Shown piece by piece: positions 25,836 to 35,935 of a stretch of DNA of 64,000 nt. How positions within the stretch are numbered: position 1 is the stretch's first letter; each line of letters begins with the position of its first letter. The notes below the pieces were generated by a model that was not told the DNA's origin, did not search any database, and was given only the letters and a program-made list of their open reading frames with translations. The stretch is from Marinomonas polaris DSM 16579 (lineage in GTDB: Bacteria; Pseudomonadota; Gammaproteobacteria; Pseudomonadales; Marinomonadaceae). The position numbers were made by a program, and so were the translations under genes. The DNA lies in NCBI RefSeq assembly GCF_900129155.1, contig NZ_FQVF01000023.1, positions 1 to 64,000 on the forward strand. The letters are read 5' to 3'.

Positions 25836-27560
25836 ATGCGTATTGAGCGTCGAGCTGTGCCGGCTGAAAAAAATGACTTTCCCTCGACTATGTCTGCGAC
25901 TTTACAGCGCGTTTTTTTGTCTCGTGATGTGGTGTCCGTTGCTCAGCTTGATTACCGCTTACCGCATTTATTAAGACCTGATTCTTTATTTGACCTAACC
26001 ACCGCGGCGAAGATATTGGCGGATGCCATTGTTGCTGGTCAGAAGATTCTTATCGTTGGTGACTTCGATGCCGATGGCGCGACAAGTACCAGTCTTGGCA
26101 TTTTAGCTTTAGAGGCGATGGGAGCGATTGCTCCAGAATACTTGGTACCAAACCGATTTGAATTTGGTTATGGACTAACGCCTGAAATTGTCGAGGTCGC
26201 GCAAGAGCGATCACCAGATGTCTTGGTGACGGTGGATAATGGCATTGCTAGTATTGATGGCGTGTTGGCAGCAAAGTCCTATGGTATGAAAGTAGTTGTT
26301 ACAGATCACCATTTACCCGGTGATACGCTTCCGAACGCCGATGCTATTGTGAATCCAAACCATCCAAATTGTGGTTTTCCAAGCAAGAACTTAGCGGGTG
26401 TTGGCGTTATTTTTTACGTAATGTCGGCTTTAAGAGCCGAGTTGAATAGTCGTAATTGGTTTACTGATCAGCACATTCCAGAGCCCAAAATGGCAGATTA
26501 TTTGGATTTAGTGGCACTCGGAACTGTAGCGGATGTTGTGCCTTTGGATGCCAATAATCGCATTCTCGTCCAGCAAGGTATCAAGCGTATTCAAGCCGGC
26601 TTGGCGCGCCCGGGGATTCTCGCTTTATTAGAAGTCGGGCGTCGCGATTATACTCAATTGAAAGCATCCGATTTGGGTTTTGTGGTCGGGCCAAGGTTGA
26701 ACGCTGCAGGTCGTTTAGATGATATGTCGATCGGTATTGAGTGTTTGCTCGCAGTTCATCCTCATCAAGCACGCGATTATGCTCAGCAGTTAGATCAGTT
26801 CAATCGTGAACGCAAAGCTATCGAATCTGATATGAAAGAACAGGCTGAATTAGCACTTGTGTCTTTGTTAGACGAAGAACAAGACATGCCGAACGGTATG
26901 TGTTTTTACGATGCGGATTGGCATCAAGGTGTGATTGGGATTTTGGCTTCGCGGATGAAAGATAAATGCCATCGTCCAGTGATTGCTTTTGCTCGTGTGG
27001 GTGAAGATGAGTTGAAAGGCTCAGCTCGTTCCATTGCGGGTGTTCATATTCGTGATGCTTTGGATTTATTGGCCAAACGTTATCCGCAGTTGCTTAGCAA
27101 GTTTGGTGGTCACGCCATGGCGGCAGGTATGTCGATCAAAGAATCTCACTATGACGCTTTCCGTTTGGCATTTGATGCCATCATTACCGAATGGGTAACC
27201 CCCGAACAATTACAAGCGACATTGTTGACTGACGGGCCGTTGGCGCCAGAAGACTTTAGTTTGAGTTTTGCCGAGCAAGTTCGCTTATCTGGCCCGTGGG
27301 GACAGATGTTCCCAGAGCCTTGTTTTGATGGCGTGTTTGATATCTTGCAGCAGCGTATCGTTGGTGAAAAACACCTTAAACTTATGGTGCGTGAGCCGAG
27401 TAGTGGGCTTTTATTAGATGCAATTAGCTTCTTTGTCGATCTAGATCAATGGCCGAATGATAAAGCGACACAAGCTCGCTTGGTTTATAAACTTGATGTG
27501 AATGAGTTTCGTGGTCAGCGTAACCTTCAGTTGTTGGTGGACTATTTAGAGCCAGCGTAG
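25836..27560 (+). CDS. recJ: Single-stranded-DNA-specific exonuclease RecJ
   Basis: 574 residues from ATG 25836 (E. coli RecJ is 577); a frame to 25728 is rejected because it adds unconserved sequence. DHH-family motifs: 'ILIVGDFDADGATST' (motif I), 'VTVDNGIAS' (II), 'VVTDHHLPG' (III) and 'LVALGTVADVVPL' (IV). DHHA1 part has 'GGHAMAAGMSI'. RecJ degrades ssDNA 5' to 3' in mismatch repair, base excision and RecF-pathway recombination. Downstream of the thr genes as in Pseudomonas. Confidence 0.96.
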   Translation: MRIERRAVPAEKNDFPSTMSATLQRVFLSRDVVSVAQLDYRLPHLLRPDSLFDLTTAAKILADAIVAGQKILIVGDFDADGATSTSLGILALEAMGAIAPEYLVPNRFEFGYGLTPEIVEVAQERSPDVLVTVDNGIASIDGVLAAKSYGMKVVVTDHHLPGDTLPNADAIVNPNHPNCGFPSKNLAGVGVIFYVMSALRAELNSRNWFTDQHIPEPKMADYLDLVALGTVADVVPLDANNRILVQQGIKRIQAGLARPGILALLEVGRRDYTQLKASDLGFVVGPRLNAAGRLDDMSIGIECLLAVHPHQARDYAQQLDQFNRERKAIESDMKEQAELALVSLLDEEQDMPNGMCFYDADWHQGVIGILASRMKDKCHRPVIAFARVGEDELKGSARSIAGVHIRDALDLLAKRYPQLLSKFGGHAMAAGMSIKESHYDAFRLAFDAIITEWVTPEQLQATLLTDGPLAPEDFSLSFAEQVRLSGPWGQMFPEPCFDGVFDILQQRIVGEKHLKLMVREPSSGLLLDAISFFVDLDQWPNDKATQARLVYKLDVNEFRGQRNLQLLVDYLEPA

Positions 27561-27632
27561 AGTAAAAGTGAAGATTCGCTCTTTTGCCGAACAAATTGGT
27601 TTTGGCACTGCGTATCAAAGCAAAAGTTGAGG

Positions 27633-27638
27633 TATAAT
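27633..27638 (+). promoter_or_regulatory. Candidate -10 element of folD
   Basis: A perfect TATAAT with a G+C-rich discriminator lies 49 nt before folD. No recognisable -35 at standard spacing. Confidence 0.4.
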
Positions 27639-27681
27639 GCGCCTCCCTCATACATCACTCTAATTTTACTGGAGCTCATTC

Positions 27682-28524
27682 ATGACTGCACTGGTTCTTG
27701 ACGGCAAACTTTGCGCCAAAGAAACTGAAAACCGCCTACAGGCTCAAGTTACCGAGCTTAAAGAGCGTACCGGTTGCACCCCAATTTTAGCGACAATTCT
27801 AGTGGGTGCTGATCCAGCATCAGCCACTTATGTGAAGATGAAAGGCAATGCTTGTCGTCGTGTTGGTATGGATTCTATGGCAATTGAATTGTCTGAAACC
27901 ACGACCACTGAGCAGCTACTAGCAAAGATCAACGAGCTAAACAATAACCCTGACGTGCACGGTATTTTGTTGCAACACCCAGTGCCAGAGCAAATTGATG
28001 AACGTTTGTGTTTCGACGCGATTGCGGCTCACAAAGACGTAGATGGTGTAACTTGTCTTGGTTTTGGTCGTATGGCTATGCAAGAGCCTGCTTACGGCGC
28101 GGCAACACCTGCTGGTATCATGCGTTTGCTTGAAGCGTACGATGTGAACCTAGAAGGTAAGCACGTTGTTGTGGTTGGTCGTAGTCCAATTCTTGGCAAA
28201 CCAATGGCGATGATGATGTTGAATGCCAATGCAACAGTGACGATTTGTCATTCTCGTACACAGAATCTGTCTGAATTTGTGAAACAAGCCGACGTAATCG
28301 TTGGTGCTGTAGGCAAACCAGAATTTATCAAAGCAGAGTGGATCAAAGACGGCGCAGTTGTGGTTGATGCTGGTTATCATCCAGGTGGTGTTGGTGATAT
28401 TGAGCTTGGTCCTTTGACTGATCGCGTTGCGGCTTATACTCCAGTTCCTGGTGGTGTTGGCCCAATGACAATCAATACTTTGATTCTGCAAACGGTAGAG
28501 TCTGGCCTTAAACAACTAGGCTAA
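27682..28524 (+). CDS. folD: Bifunctional methylene-THF dehydrogenase/methenyl-THF cyclohydrolase
   Basis: 280 residues. '[20 protein letters not shown]' contains the catalytic Lys of the Y-x3-K pair; '[13 protein letters not shown]' and '[13 protein letters not shown]' line the folate site; '[18 protein letters not shown]' binds NADP; '[15 protein letters not shown]' closes the domain. It interconverts one-carbon folates for purine and Met synthesis. Canonical length is 288. Confidence 0.97.
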   Translation: MTALVLDGKLCAKETENRLQAQVTELKERTGCTPILATILVGADPASATYVKMKGNACRRVGMDSMAIELSETTTTEQLLAKINELNNNPDVHGILLQHPVPEQIDERLCFDAIAAHKDVDGVTCLGFGRMAMQEPAYGAATPAGIMRLLEAYDVNLEGKHVVVVGRSPILGKPMAMMMLNANATVTICHSRTQNLSEFVKQADVIVGAVGKPEFIKAEWIKDGAVVVDAGYHPGGVGDIELGPLTDRVAAYTPVPGGVGPMTINTLILQTVESGLKQLG

Positions 28525-28587
28525 TAGACTTGAAAGGCCTGTATCACTGCCCCATATTGTTGGTATGAGATCGCAATATGTGACAGA

Positions 28588-28618
28588 AAGCCGCGCCACT
28601 AGGTGCGGCTTCTTTTTT
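28588..28618 (+). terminator. Terminator after folD
   Basis: AAGCCGC pairs with GCGGCTT across a 10-nt loop, followed by T-rich sequence. Confidence 0.82.
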
Positions 28619-28648
28619 ATAAATTGAACAGAAATAGGTAGACAGTTT

Positions 28649-29239
28649 ATGTCCACAGAAATGTTAAAAGACGCATTGGACTTCGATTTGATCGCCGATG
28701 TTTTTGTCACCGAATCCATTACCGCATCACCATCAGAATTGCATGGCCAACTTTGTGGTTATCTTGCTTCTGGCGTGACTTTGCCATTGGAAGATTGGTT
28801 GTCCATGGTTGTAGAGTTTTGTGATATCGAAGGCTGGAAAGAAGAAGCTAGTCGAGCAGTAATCGTTGAACTTTATACCGCCACGCTGACTTTGTTCCAA
28901 AATGGTGAGTTTGCGCTTGTGCCAAGTATTTCCGATGACGATGCTGAATTATGCGAAAGAGGTGTGACTTTGGCGCAATGGGCCCATGGTTTTTTGGCTG
29001 GTTATGGTTTGTCTGGGCAAAAAAAGGATTTATCAGATGAAACCAAGCAAATTCTGCGTGATTTTGCCAATATCTCCGGCATGCAAGCGGAAATGCGCGC
29101 ATTAGAAGACAACAATGATAACGAAGCTGATTTAACAGAATTGGTTGAGTACGTCAGACTGTCGGCAATGATGTTGTACACTGAACATCATGATATCAAT
29201 CCTGATGTAGATCATACTAAACAAAATTCTCTACACTAG
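28649..29239 (+). CDS. UPF0149 (YgfB) family protein
   Basis: 196 residues. 'SPSELHGQLCGYLASG' (about 31-46) and 'WAHGFLAGYGLSG' match UPF0149/YgfB proteins, which are all-helical. In enterobacteria and Pseudomonas ygfB sits before pepP and ubiH, as here. In P. aeruginosa YgfB was linked to control of the AmpDh3 amidase and beta-lactam resistance; whether that applies here is unknown. GGTAG lies upstream of the ATG. Confidence 0.88.
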   Translation: MSTEMLKDALDFDLIADVFVTESITASPSELHGQLCGYLASGVTLPLEDWLSMVVEFCDIEGWKEEASRAVIVELYTATLTLFQNGEFALVPSISDDDAELCERGVTLAQWAHGFLAGYGLSGQKKDLSDETKQILRDFANISGMQAEMRALEDNNDNEADLTELVEYVRLSAMMLYTEHHDINPDVDHTKQNSLH

Positions 29240-29309
29240 ATTTTTATGTTAAATCAAAATGTTATCGCTAGTGTTTAATGGAATGAAAAATTAATAAGTG
29301 AGACCTTCT

Positions 29310-30617
29310 ATGAAAATCGACACTCAAACTTATCAGGCTCGTCGTGAGCGCCTGATGCAATCGTTACCTGAAAACAGTGTGGTTGTTCTGCGAACGGGTG
29401 AGTTAGCAACTCGCAATAATGATTGTGAGTATGAGTTTCGTCCGCATAGTAGTTTTTTCTATTTAACTGGATTTCCTGAGCCAAGTGCCTACGCCATTAT
29501 TCGTGGCCGTGGTGAAATGACCTTAGTGACTTTGCCAAAAGATCCTGAACGTGAGCAATGGGATGGTTTTCGTTTTGGTAGTGAAGGCGCGATAGCAAAT
29601 TTTGGTGCAAATGATGCTGCTCCGTTAGAAGAATTAGACAAGATGGCGTTTGCTGCTTTAGATGGCGCTGAACAAGTTGTGTATTTGTTTAACGACGATG
29701 TTCTTCGTGAAAAAATTGCTTGCTGGCGTGATGCTATTGCTGCAAAAGTCAGAATGGGCGCGGCGGCGCCGACAAGTTTCATTGACTTATTTCCATTTGT
29801 GTCTGAAATGCGTTTGCGCAAAGACGCGGAAGAAATCGGTATCATGGAAACCGCAGCGCAAATTAGTGTTGAAGCTCATAAACAGGCTATGCGATCTGTT
29901 CGTCCAGGTATGAATGAATACCAGCTAGAAGCAGAATTAAATTATGTGTTTATGAAATCCGGTGCGCGCCAACCTGCGTATAACAATATTGTTGCCTCAG
30001 GTAGTAACGCCTGCGTCTTACATTACATCAAAAATGACGAAGTGATCGAAGATGGCGATCTGATCTTAATTGATGCGGGTGCCGAGTTGGGTTGTTACGC
30101 AGCGGATATTACTCGAACTTTTCCAGCGAACGGTAAATTTAGTGAACCACAGGCGGCTTTATACCAAGTGGTATTAGATGCTTATCATGCAGGGATGAAA
30201 GAGCTGACGGTAGGAACGCCTTATGAAGCTTGCCATAACGCAGCGGTTCGAACATTAACAGAAGGTCTGGTTGCTCACGGATTATTAACTGGCGATGTAG
30301 AACAGCTGATCGAGAGCAAAGCTTATCGAGACTTTTACATGCACAATACTGGGCATTGGTTAGGTCTGGATGTTCATGATTGTGGCGCTTATAAAATCGC
30401 CGGTGAATCACGTTTGCTAGAAGAAGGCATGGTGTTAACCATTGAGCCTGGGTTATATGTTTCGGCTGATAATGAATCGGTGGACGAAAAATGGCGAGGT
30501 ATTGGTATCCGCATTGAAGACGATGTGCTTATCCGCGCCGATGGCCCTTATGTTTTGACCCATGGCCTGCCAAAAGAAATTACAGAGATTGAGGCCTTAA
30601 TGGCTGAAAGTCGATAA
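29310..30617 (+). CDS. pepP: Xaa-Pro aminopeptidase P
   Basis: 435 residues from ATG 29310 (an in-frame GTG at 29298 is less likely). The pita-bread metallopeptidase fold shows the five metal ligands in 'LILIDAGAELGCYAADITR' (two Asp), 'HNTGHWLGLDVHD' (His), 'LTIEPGLYV' (Glu) and 'GIRIEDDVL' (Glu). It removes N-terminal residues preceding Pro, using manganese. Part of the ygfB-pepP-ubi cluster. Confidence 0.96.
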   Translation: MKIDTQTYQARRERLMQSLPENSVVVLRTGELATRNNDCEYEFRPHSSFFYLTGFPEPSAYAIIRGRGEMTLVTLPKDPEREQWDGFRFGSEGAIANFGANDAAPLEELDKMAFAALDGAEQVVYLFNDDVLREKIACWRDAIAAKVRMGAAAPTSFIDLFPFVSEMRLRKDAEEIGIMETAAQISVEAHKQAMRSVRPGMNEYQLEAELNYVFMKSGARQPAYNNIVASGSNACVLHYIKNDEVIEDGDLILIDAGAELGCYAADITRTFPANGKFSEPQAALYQVVLDAYHAGMKELTVGTPYEACHNAAVRTLTEGLVAHGLLTGDVEQLIESKAYRDFYMHNTGHWLGLDVHDCGAYKIAGESRLLEEGMVLTIEPGLYVSADNESVDEKWRGIGIRIEDDVLIRADGPYVLTHGLPKEITEIEALMAESR

Positions 30618-30647
30618 ACATTATAAAGACGAGACGGAGTAAAGAAG

Positions 30648-31853
30648 ATGGCTAAGTCGTACGATTTGATAATAGTGGGCGCTGGTATGGTTGGTGCTTT
30701 GTCTGCGATATTATTGGCTAAATCTTCTTTGAGAATTGCTCTTGTTGATAAACATGATGGTGAATATCGATTGTCTACTCCTCCGGCTTACGATGCTCGA
30801 GTGAGTGCCATTTCCAGCCAATCAAAAGCCTTGCTCGAGAAAGCTAGTGTTTGGCAAGGCATTGCGAAAGATCGTATTGCTTCTTATGACAATATGGTGG
30901 TTTGGGATGGCCTTGGCGAGGGCTATATCGATTTTAATGCTCAAGCGACGGCAATGCCCGAGCTTGGTCATTTAGTTGAAAATGCTGTACTAAATCAGCA
31001 ATTAATGGTGCAAGTTAGACGTTCGAAAAACATCGATCTGTATTTAGGCGATTCTTTAGAGTCACATGAGTTAAGTGAATCTGGTGTAAGAGTAGAACTG
31101 ATGTCTGGTCATGTGCTGGAAGCTCAGACCATTATTGCGGCAGATGGCGCTATGTCCAAACTGCGCAGCGAAAATGCCTTCGATACCGTTGAGTGGGACT
31201 ATGGTCATCATGCTATTGTCACAACGATCGAAATTGCTCAATCCCATGAAAATACCGCGTGGCAGAGTTTCGGCGAAGAAGGTATTTTGGCATTTCTTCC
31301 ACTTCCTTCTGTCGATCAAAAACATTTTGTGTCCATTGTTTGGTCTGTACCGCCTAAAGAAGCCGAGTCTTTAATGGTTCTCGACGAGAAAGCTTTTTGT
31401 CGTCGTTTGCATTACGCGATGAATAAGCGCTTCGATGTCTTGGGTATCACTCAGGTTCGTCAAGCGATTCCTCTAAGACAACGTCATGCAAAGCAATATG
31501 TGAAAGCCGGACTAGCGTTGATTGGCGATGCCGCACATACTATTCATCCTTTAGCAGGGCAAGGTGCGAACCTAGGTTTTGGTGATGTGAAGGCGTTAGT
31601 GGAAGTGCTAGAAAAAGCCCATAGACGTGGCGAGTATCTAGGGACGAGTAAAGTTCTACGCCGTTACCAGCGTGCACGCATGTTGGATAACATTGCCATG
31701 GCTGCAGGTATGGAATCATTTAAGCGTCTATTTTCCACTCAGCAACCGTTTATTGTTCAGCTCAGAAATATCGGTATGAAGCAATTTAACAAAGGCGAAT
31801 CTTTGAAGAAAAAATTGGTTGCCCGTGCTGCAGGTTTGTCTTCTTTCTCTTAA
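30648..31853 (+). CDS. ubiI: 2-octaprenylphenol hydroxylase UbiI (FAD monooxygenase)
   Basis: 401 residues. GxGxxG dinucleotide site 'IVGAGMVGALSAILLAK' (about 9-25); 'YDARVSAIS'; and the UbiH/COQ6 signature 'ALIGDAAHTIHPLAGQGANLGF' (abridged). The stretches 'GHLVENAVLNQQL', 'EEGILAFLPLPS' and 'RQAIPLRQRHAKQYV' are closer to E. coli VisC/UbiI than to UbiH. UbiI hydroxylates C5 of the ring in ubiquinone synthesis. UbiH is not in the window. CGGAG lies upstream of the ATG. Confidence 0.88.
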   Translation: MAKSYDLIIVGAGMVGALSAILLAKSSLRIALVDKHDGEYRLSTPPAYDARVSAISSQSKALLEKASVWQGIAKDRIASYDNMVVWDGLGEGYIDFNAQATAMPELGHLVENAVLNQQLMVQVRRSKNIDLYLGDSLESHELSESGVRVELMSGHVLEAQTIIAADGAMSKLRSENAFDTVEWDYGHHAIVTTIEIAQSHENTAWQSFGEEGILAFLPLPSVDQKHFVSIVWSVPPKEAESLMVLDEKAFCRRLHYAMNKRFDVLGITQVRQAIPLRQRHAKQYVKAGLALIGDAAHTIHPLAGQGANLGFGDVKALVEVLEKAHRRGEYLGTSKVLRRYQRARMLDNIAMAAGMESFKRLFSTQQPFIVQLRNIGMKQFNKGESLKKKLVARAAGLSSFS

Positions 31854-31994
31854 ATTAAGCATTTTTTTGTTTTTTGCAATTAGGAGGTAAATAGCGTGTT
31901 TTCAAAACGCTACGTATTTCCGGTTGCAAAAAGCATTTGCTGTCTTATTCTGCATGTATAGATATATCACCAATCAGAGAAAAGGCGGAATTGT

Positions 31995-32822
31995 ATGCAA
32001 GCAACGGATCTTCTGAAGAAAACGGATAAACTTCCCAATGTCCCCGATGTCGTTCGTGAACTGATTCAGCTCCTAAGTGATCCTAATGTTAAATATTCCG
32101 ATCTTACTGAACGCGTTTCTCATGATCAGACGATCTCCTTGAAAGTATTACGAGTGGTTAACTCTGCTTATTTTGGCTTATCGAGAAAAATTTCTTCTAT
32201 TGATGAAGCAACTGTTTTGCTTGGAACAGATAAACTGAAAACCTTGGTTATTGCTTCTGGTTTTTCTAACTCGGTAGCCAAAGTTGAAGGTTTAAACCTT
32301 AATGAGTTTTGGGCGGATTCTTTCAGAGTGGCAGAATTAGCACAATGGTTTGCAAAGCGGACACCTTTGGTGGAGGCCGATGAAGCTTTTACGGCAGGAA
32401 TTGTTCATAATATCGGGCGATTATTATTGCATCTTACTGAGCCAGCTATTGCGCAAGAGATTCAATCTTTGGTTACTAACCGTAAAGCGGGGCGTGTTAA
32501 AGCTGAACAAGATTTACTTGGCTTTACTTCCCAAGATGCTGGTAAAGCGCTAATGGATTTGTGGAAGTTTCCGGCAGGACTTGGATATGCAGTACAACAT
32601 CATAAACGTCCTTTTTCGGATGATGAGCCAAATCCGCTTGCTTGTGTGTTGAATTTGGCTTGTTACATTAATGCTTGTATCCACCACGAACGAGAATACG
32701 ATCTAGTTCGAGAAGGTTTTCCTTCGGCGGTAGCGAAAGCGGCTGGTTTGCCTGAGGGCGTCATTTATGAATTAGATGATGCTTTAGCGATTGGCGATGG
32801 ACTTAATCAATTACTTCACTAG
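31995..32822 (+). CDS. HDOD-domain signalling protein
   Basis: 275 residues, essentially one HDOD domain: 'LPNVPDVVRELIQLLSDPNV', 'ISLKVLRVVNSAYFGLSRKI', 'AGIVHNIGRLLL' and 'VQHHKRPFSDDEP'. HDOD is an HD-like fold usually without phosphodiesterase metal ligands, found with c-di-GMP, chemotaxis and stress regulators. No output domain is attached. GGCGGAA lies upstream of the ATG. Confidence 0.87.
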   Translation: MQATDLLKKTDKLPNVPDVVRELIQLLSDPNVKYSDLTERVSHDQTISLKVLRVVNSAYFGLSRKISSIDEATVLLGTDKLKTLVIASGFSNSVAKVEGLNLNEFWADSFRVAELAQWFAKRTPLVEADEAFTAGIVHNIGRLLLHLTEPAIAQEIQSLVTNRKAGRVKAEQDLLGFTSQDAGKALMDLWKFPAGLGYAVQHHKRPFSDDEPNPLACVLNLACYINACIHHEREYDLVREGFPSAVAKAAGLPEGVIYELDDALAIGDGLNQLLH

Positions 32823-33101
32823 GTTTTAATATCGTATTTTAACTGCTTTTAAATACGTTTAAATGCATATATTCAATAGATTGGCGTATTCAAAAAATTG
32901 ATATGCCAGTCTTTAATTTATCCTTTGTTTATCTCTGTTTAACCCCTTATGTTACCTCTATAAATAAATGATAATCGCTAGTGTTTAGCATTGTGTTGTG
33001 CTAATTTCTTGTCTCTTTTTTTTATGGCCTTTTCTCTTATTTTCATCTGCTATGTGGTGTTTTTGGGAAGAGGGGATCTGTTGAATTGGTAGAAGGTGAG
33101 T
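32823..33101 (+). other. fbpA leader / promoter region
   Basis: Some 280 A+T-rich bases ahead of the iron transporter. It holds the Fur-box candidate listed separately; no gene was seen. Confidence 0.45.
32964..32982 (+). promoter_or_regulatory. Candidate Fur box upstream of fbpABC
   Basis: ATAAATGATAATCGCTAGT matches 12 of 19 positions of the Fur consensus, including a perfect central GATAAT hexamer. Its location ahead of an iron(III) transporter supports Fur repression in iron-replete cells. Confidence 0.5.
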
Positions 33102-34175
33102 ATGTTTATGAAATTGCGCAAAACGATCAAAACGCAAGGACAAAAATCAATATTGAGTTATGTCGGATTTGTTGCGTTAGCTTCGTCATTGCTTCTTTCT
33201 ACCGGTTTACAAGCCAAAGGCGAAGTGAACATCTATTCTGCTCGCAAAGAATCTCTTATTAAGCCTGCGTTGGATAAGTTTTCAGAACAAAATGATGTGG
33301 TTGTTAACCTTATTACCGGTTCTGCCGATGCCTTGTTGAGCCGTTTAAAAGCAGAAGGTGATGCGAGTCCAGCAGATATTTTTATTACTGTTGATGCTGG
33401 CCGTTTGCACCGAGCAAAAGCTGCAGGCGTATTGCAGCCTATTCACAGCGACGTATTAAGCGCAAATATTCCGAGTCATTTACGAGATAGTGATGGTTAT
33501 TGGTTTGGATTATCTCAGCGTGCTCGAGTGATTTTTTACAACCCTAAAAAAGTCTCAGTAAAAGATTTATCTACTTACGAAAACCTTGCTGATCCAAAAT
33601 GGAAAGGACGTATTTGTGTGCGTTCTTCAGCCAATATTTATAACCAATCTCTGGTTGCTTCCATGTTAGAGGCAGATGGTCGTGAGAAAACGCAATCCTG
33701 GATCAAAGGACTTGTTTCTAACCTTGCACGTCCGCCTTTTGGTGGCGATGTGGATCTATTAAAAGCCGTTTCTGCGGGTGTATGTGATCTAACGCTGGCG
33801 AATACTTATTACTATGGTCGTCTTGGGCAAAGTGATAGTGCAGACGAAAGAGCGGTTTATAACGACGTAAAATTGTTTTGGCCTAATCAAGCGCAAGGCG
33901 AACGCGGCGCTCATGTTAACGTTAGTGGCGCTGGTATCACTGCCGCGGCGACTAATATTGAAAATGCTACCTTGTTGCTTGAGTTTCTCACTAACCAAGC
34001 TTCCCAAGAATGGTATGCTCACGTGAATAACGAGTATCCTGTGGTAAAAGGCATTGGCGCTCCAGAAATGTTGGCGCCATTTGGTACATTCCGTGCGGAT
34101 ACGATTTCGTTAAGCCAATTAGGTGAAAACAATCGTGAAGCAGTCGAGCTTATGGATATTTCTGGTTGGAAGTGA
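33102..34175 (+). CDS. fbpA: Periplasmic iron(III)-binding protein of an ABC transporter
   Basis: 357 residues from ATG 33102 with AAGGTG upstream (ATG 33108 is an alternative). A long signal peptide ends at about LQAKG. 'NIYSARKESLIKPALDKFSE' and 'ADALLSRLKAEGDASPADIF' are typical of FbpA/FutA/AfuA proteins. The paired Tyr residues near the C-terminal half ('ANTYYYGRLG') are the usual ferric-iron ligands. It delivers iron to the permease encoded next. Confidence 0.92.
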   Translation: MFMKLRKTIKTQGQKSILSYVGFVALASSLLLSTGLQAKGEVNIYSARKESLIKPALDKFSEQNDVVVNLITGSADALLSRLKAEGDASPADIFITVDAGRLHRAKAAGVLQPIHSDVLSANIPSHLRDSDGYWFGLSQRARVIFYNPKKVSVKDLSTYENLADPKWKGRICVRSSANIYNQSLVASMLEADGREKTQSWIKGLVSNLARPPFGGDVDLLKAVSAGVCDLTLANTYYYGRLGQSDSADERAVYNDVKLFWPNQAQGERGAHVNVSGAGITAAATNIENATLLLEFLTNQASQEWYAHVNNEYPVVKGIGAPEMLAPFGTFRADTISLSQLGENNREAVELMDISGWK

Positions 34176-34230
34176 TTTTTCTGATATTTGCTCCATATAA
34201 CGAGCTTTCTGATATGGTTTTTGATAATCG

Positions 34231-35895
34231 ATGGCTAATTTAGCTCCCCCGAGTTTAGCAAGTAAGTCTAAGTGGAATTGGTTAAAAATGGCGGCAATGC
34301 TTATTGCTGCCATTTTGGCATTACCTATCTTGGTTGTTTTGGTTAATGTTTTGATCGGTGATGGTGAAGTGTGGCGACACCTTTATCAGACAGTCTTAGC
34401 TGAATACATTTCTAACTCCTTGTTACTGATGTTGGGTGTTGGCATTGGCGTGCTGGTTATCGGTGTGCCTTGCGCTTGGTTGACTAGCATGTGTGATTTC
34501 CCCGGTCGCACCTTACTATCTTGGGCCTTGCTTTTGCCAATGGCCGTGCCTGCTTACATTATTGCTTATACCTACACGGGGGTATTGGATTTTGCAGGTC
34601 CTGTACAAACGTTTATTCGCGAACTTACTGGTTGGCGTTACGGTGAGTATTGGTTCTTTGAAATACGTTCCCTTGGTGGCGCCATAGCTATGCTGACCTT
34701 GGTTCTTTACCCTTATGTGTATCTCATGAGCCGAGCGGCTTTTTTAGAGCAGTCTGAGAACACCTTAGAAGTTAGTCGCACACTTGGCTATTCTGGTCGC
34801 GCTGTATTTTTCAAATTGGCACTCCCCCTTGCTCGTCCGGCGATAGTAACAGGCCTTACCTTAGCGCTTATGGAGACATTGGCGGATTATGGTACGGTGC
34901 AATATTTCAGTGTAAATACTTTCACAACGGGCATTTTACGAACCTTTTATGGATTTGGTGATATCGCAGCTGCTTCTCAGCTGGCAGGTATTTTACTGAT
35001 GTTCGTGGCGGTGTTGATTTTGCTAGAACGATATTCTCGGCATCGCATTCGTTATCATGCATCAGGTCTAAAAAAGGCCAGTAATCGGCGTATGATTTTG
35101 AAAGGTAGTCGTGGCTTTATAGCGTGCATTTTTTGCTTGCTGCCTATTCTTGTTGGCTTTCTTATTCCCGTAGGTGTTTTGTCCTATTGGGCGGTATTTA
35201 AAGCAGAAATGCCCGGCGCGAACTTTATTCAACTGGCGTGGAACTCGTTTTATCTAGCGGCTATGGCTTCGCTTATTGTGGTGAGTTTAGCCTTGATATT
35301 GAGTTACGCCATTCGTTTAAATAATGGTAAAGCGGTGAGGACATCTGTAGGCATTGCGGGATTAGGTTATGCCTTACCGGGGACTATTATCGCGATTGGC
35401 ACTATTGTTCCTCTAGCTTGGTTGGACCATCGAATCATTGATTTGGTTAAACATTACAGTGGGGAAAGAGTCGGTTTGATTTTTTCTGGCACATTAGTGG
35501 CGTTGCTGTTTGCTTACACGGTTCGTTTTATGGCTGTGTCTTTAGGTGCGGTACAAAACGGCCTTGGAAAGATTAAGCCGAGTATGGACATGGCAGGTCG
35601 TTCGCTAGGGATGTCGCCTTTTAAAGTTTTAACGCGCATTCATATTCCGCTATTAAAAGGTTCGGTCTTAACGGCCATGTTAATTGTTTTTGTCGATGTG
35701 TTGAAAGAATTACCAGCGACCTTGGTGTTACGGCCATTTAATTTTAATACCTTAGCGGTGCGAGCTTTTGAATTGGCGTCAGATGAGCGACTGATCGATG
35801 CTGCTCCAGCTTCGTTAATGATAGTGCTGGTGGGACTGGTGCCAGTGATTTTGTTGAGCCGTTCCATTTCTTCTCACCTGAATAAATCAAAATAG
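34231..35895 (+). CDS. fbpB: Iron(III) ABC transporter permease (two fused BPD domains)
   Basis: 554 residues with about twelve membrane helices in two halves (about 55-265 and 330-545), each carrying an EAA-like loop ('EVSRTLGYSGRAVFFKLALP' and 'MAGRSLGMSPFKVLTRIHIP'). The fused architecture is normal for FbpB/SfuB. Lies 55 nt after fbpA and 40 nt before fbpC. Confidence 0.93.
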   Translation: MANLAPPSLASKSKWNWLKMAAMLIAAILALPILVVLVNVLIGDGEVWRHLYQTVLAEYISNSLLLMLGVGIGVLVIGVPCAWLTSMCDFPGRTLLSWALLLPMAVPAYIIAYTYTGVLDFAGPVQTFIRELTGWRYGEYWFFEIRSLGGAIAMLTLVLYPYVYLMSRAAFLEQSENTLEVSRTLGYSGRAVFFKLALPLARPAIVTGLTLALMETLADYGTVQYFSVNTFTTGILRTFYGFGDIAAASQLAGILLMFVAVLILLERYSRHRIRYHASGLKKASNRRMILKGSRGFIACIFCLLPILVGFLIPVGVLSYWAVFKAEMPGANFIQLAWNSFYLAAMASLIVVSLALILSYAIRLNNGKAVRTSVGIAGLGYALPGTIIAIGTIVPLAWLDHRIIDLVKHYSGERVGLIFSGTLVALLFAYTVRFMAVSLGAVQNGLGKIKPSMDMAGRSLGMSPFKVLTRIHIPLLKGSVLTAMLIVFVDVLKELPATLVLRPFNFNTLAVRAFELASDERLIDAAPASLMIVLVGLVPVILLSRSISSHLNKSK

Positions 35896-35935
35896 CCGAA
35901 GCGCCCAATAGCGTTTATTAAAAATAGGATCGCAT

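Noticed and set aside
29260..32985. 14-bp word ATCGCTAGTGTTTA found before pepP and before fbpA
   Set aside because: A 14-mer shared once within 64 kb is expected by chance; no symmetry or similar context.
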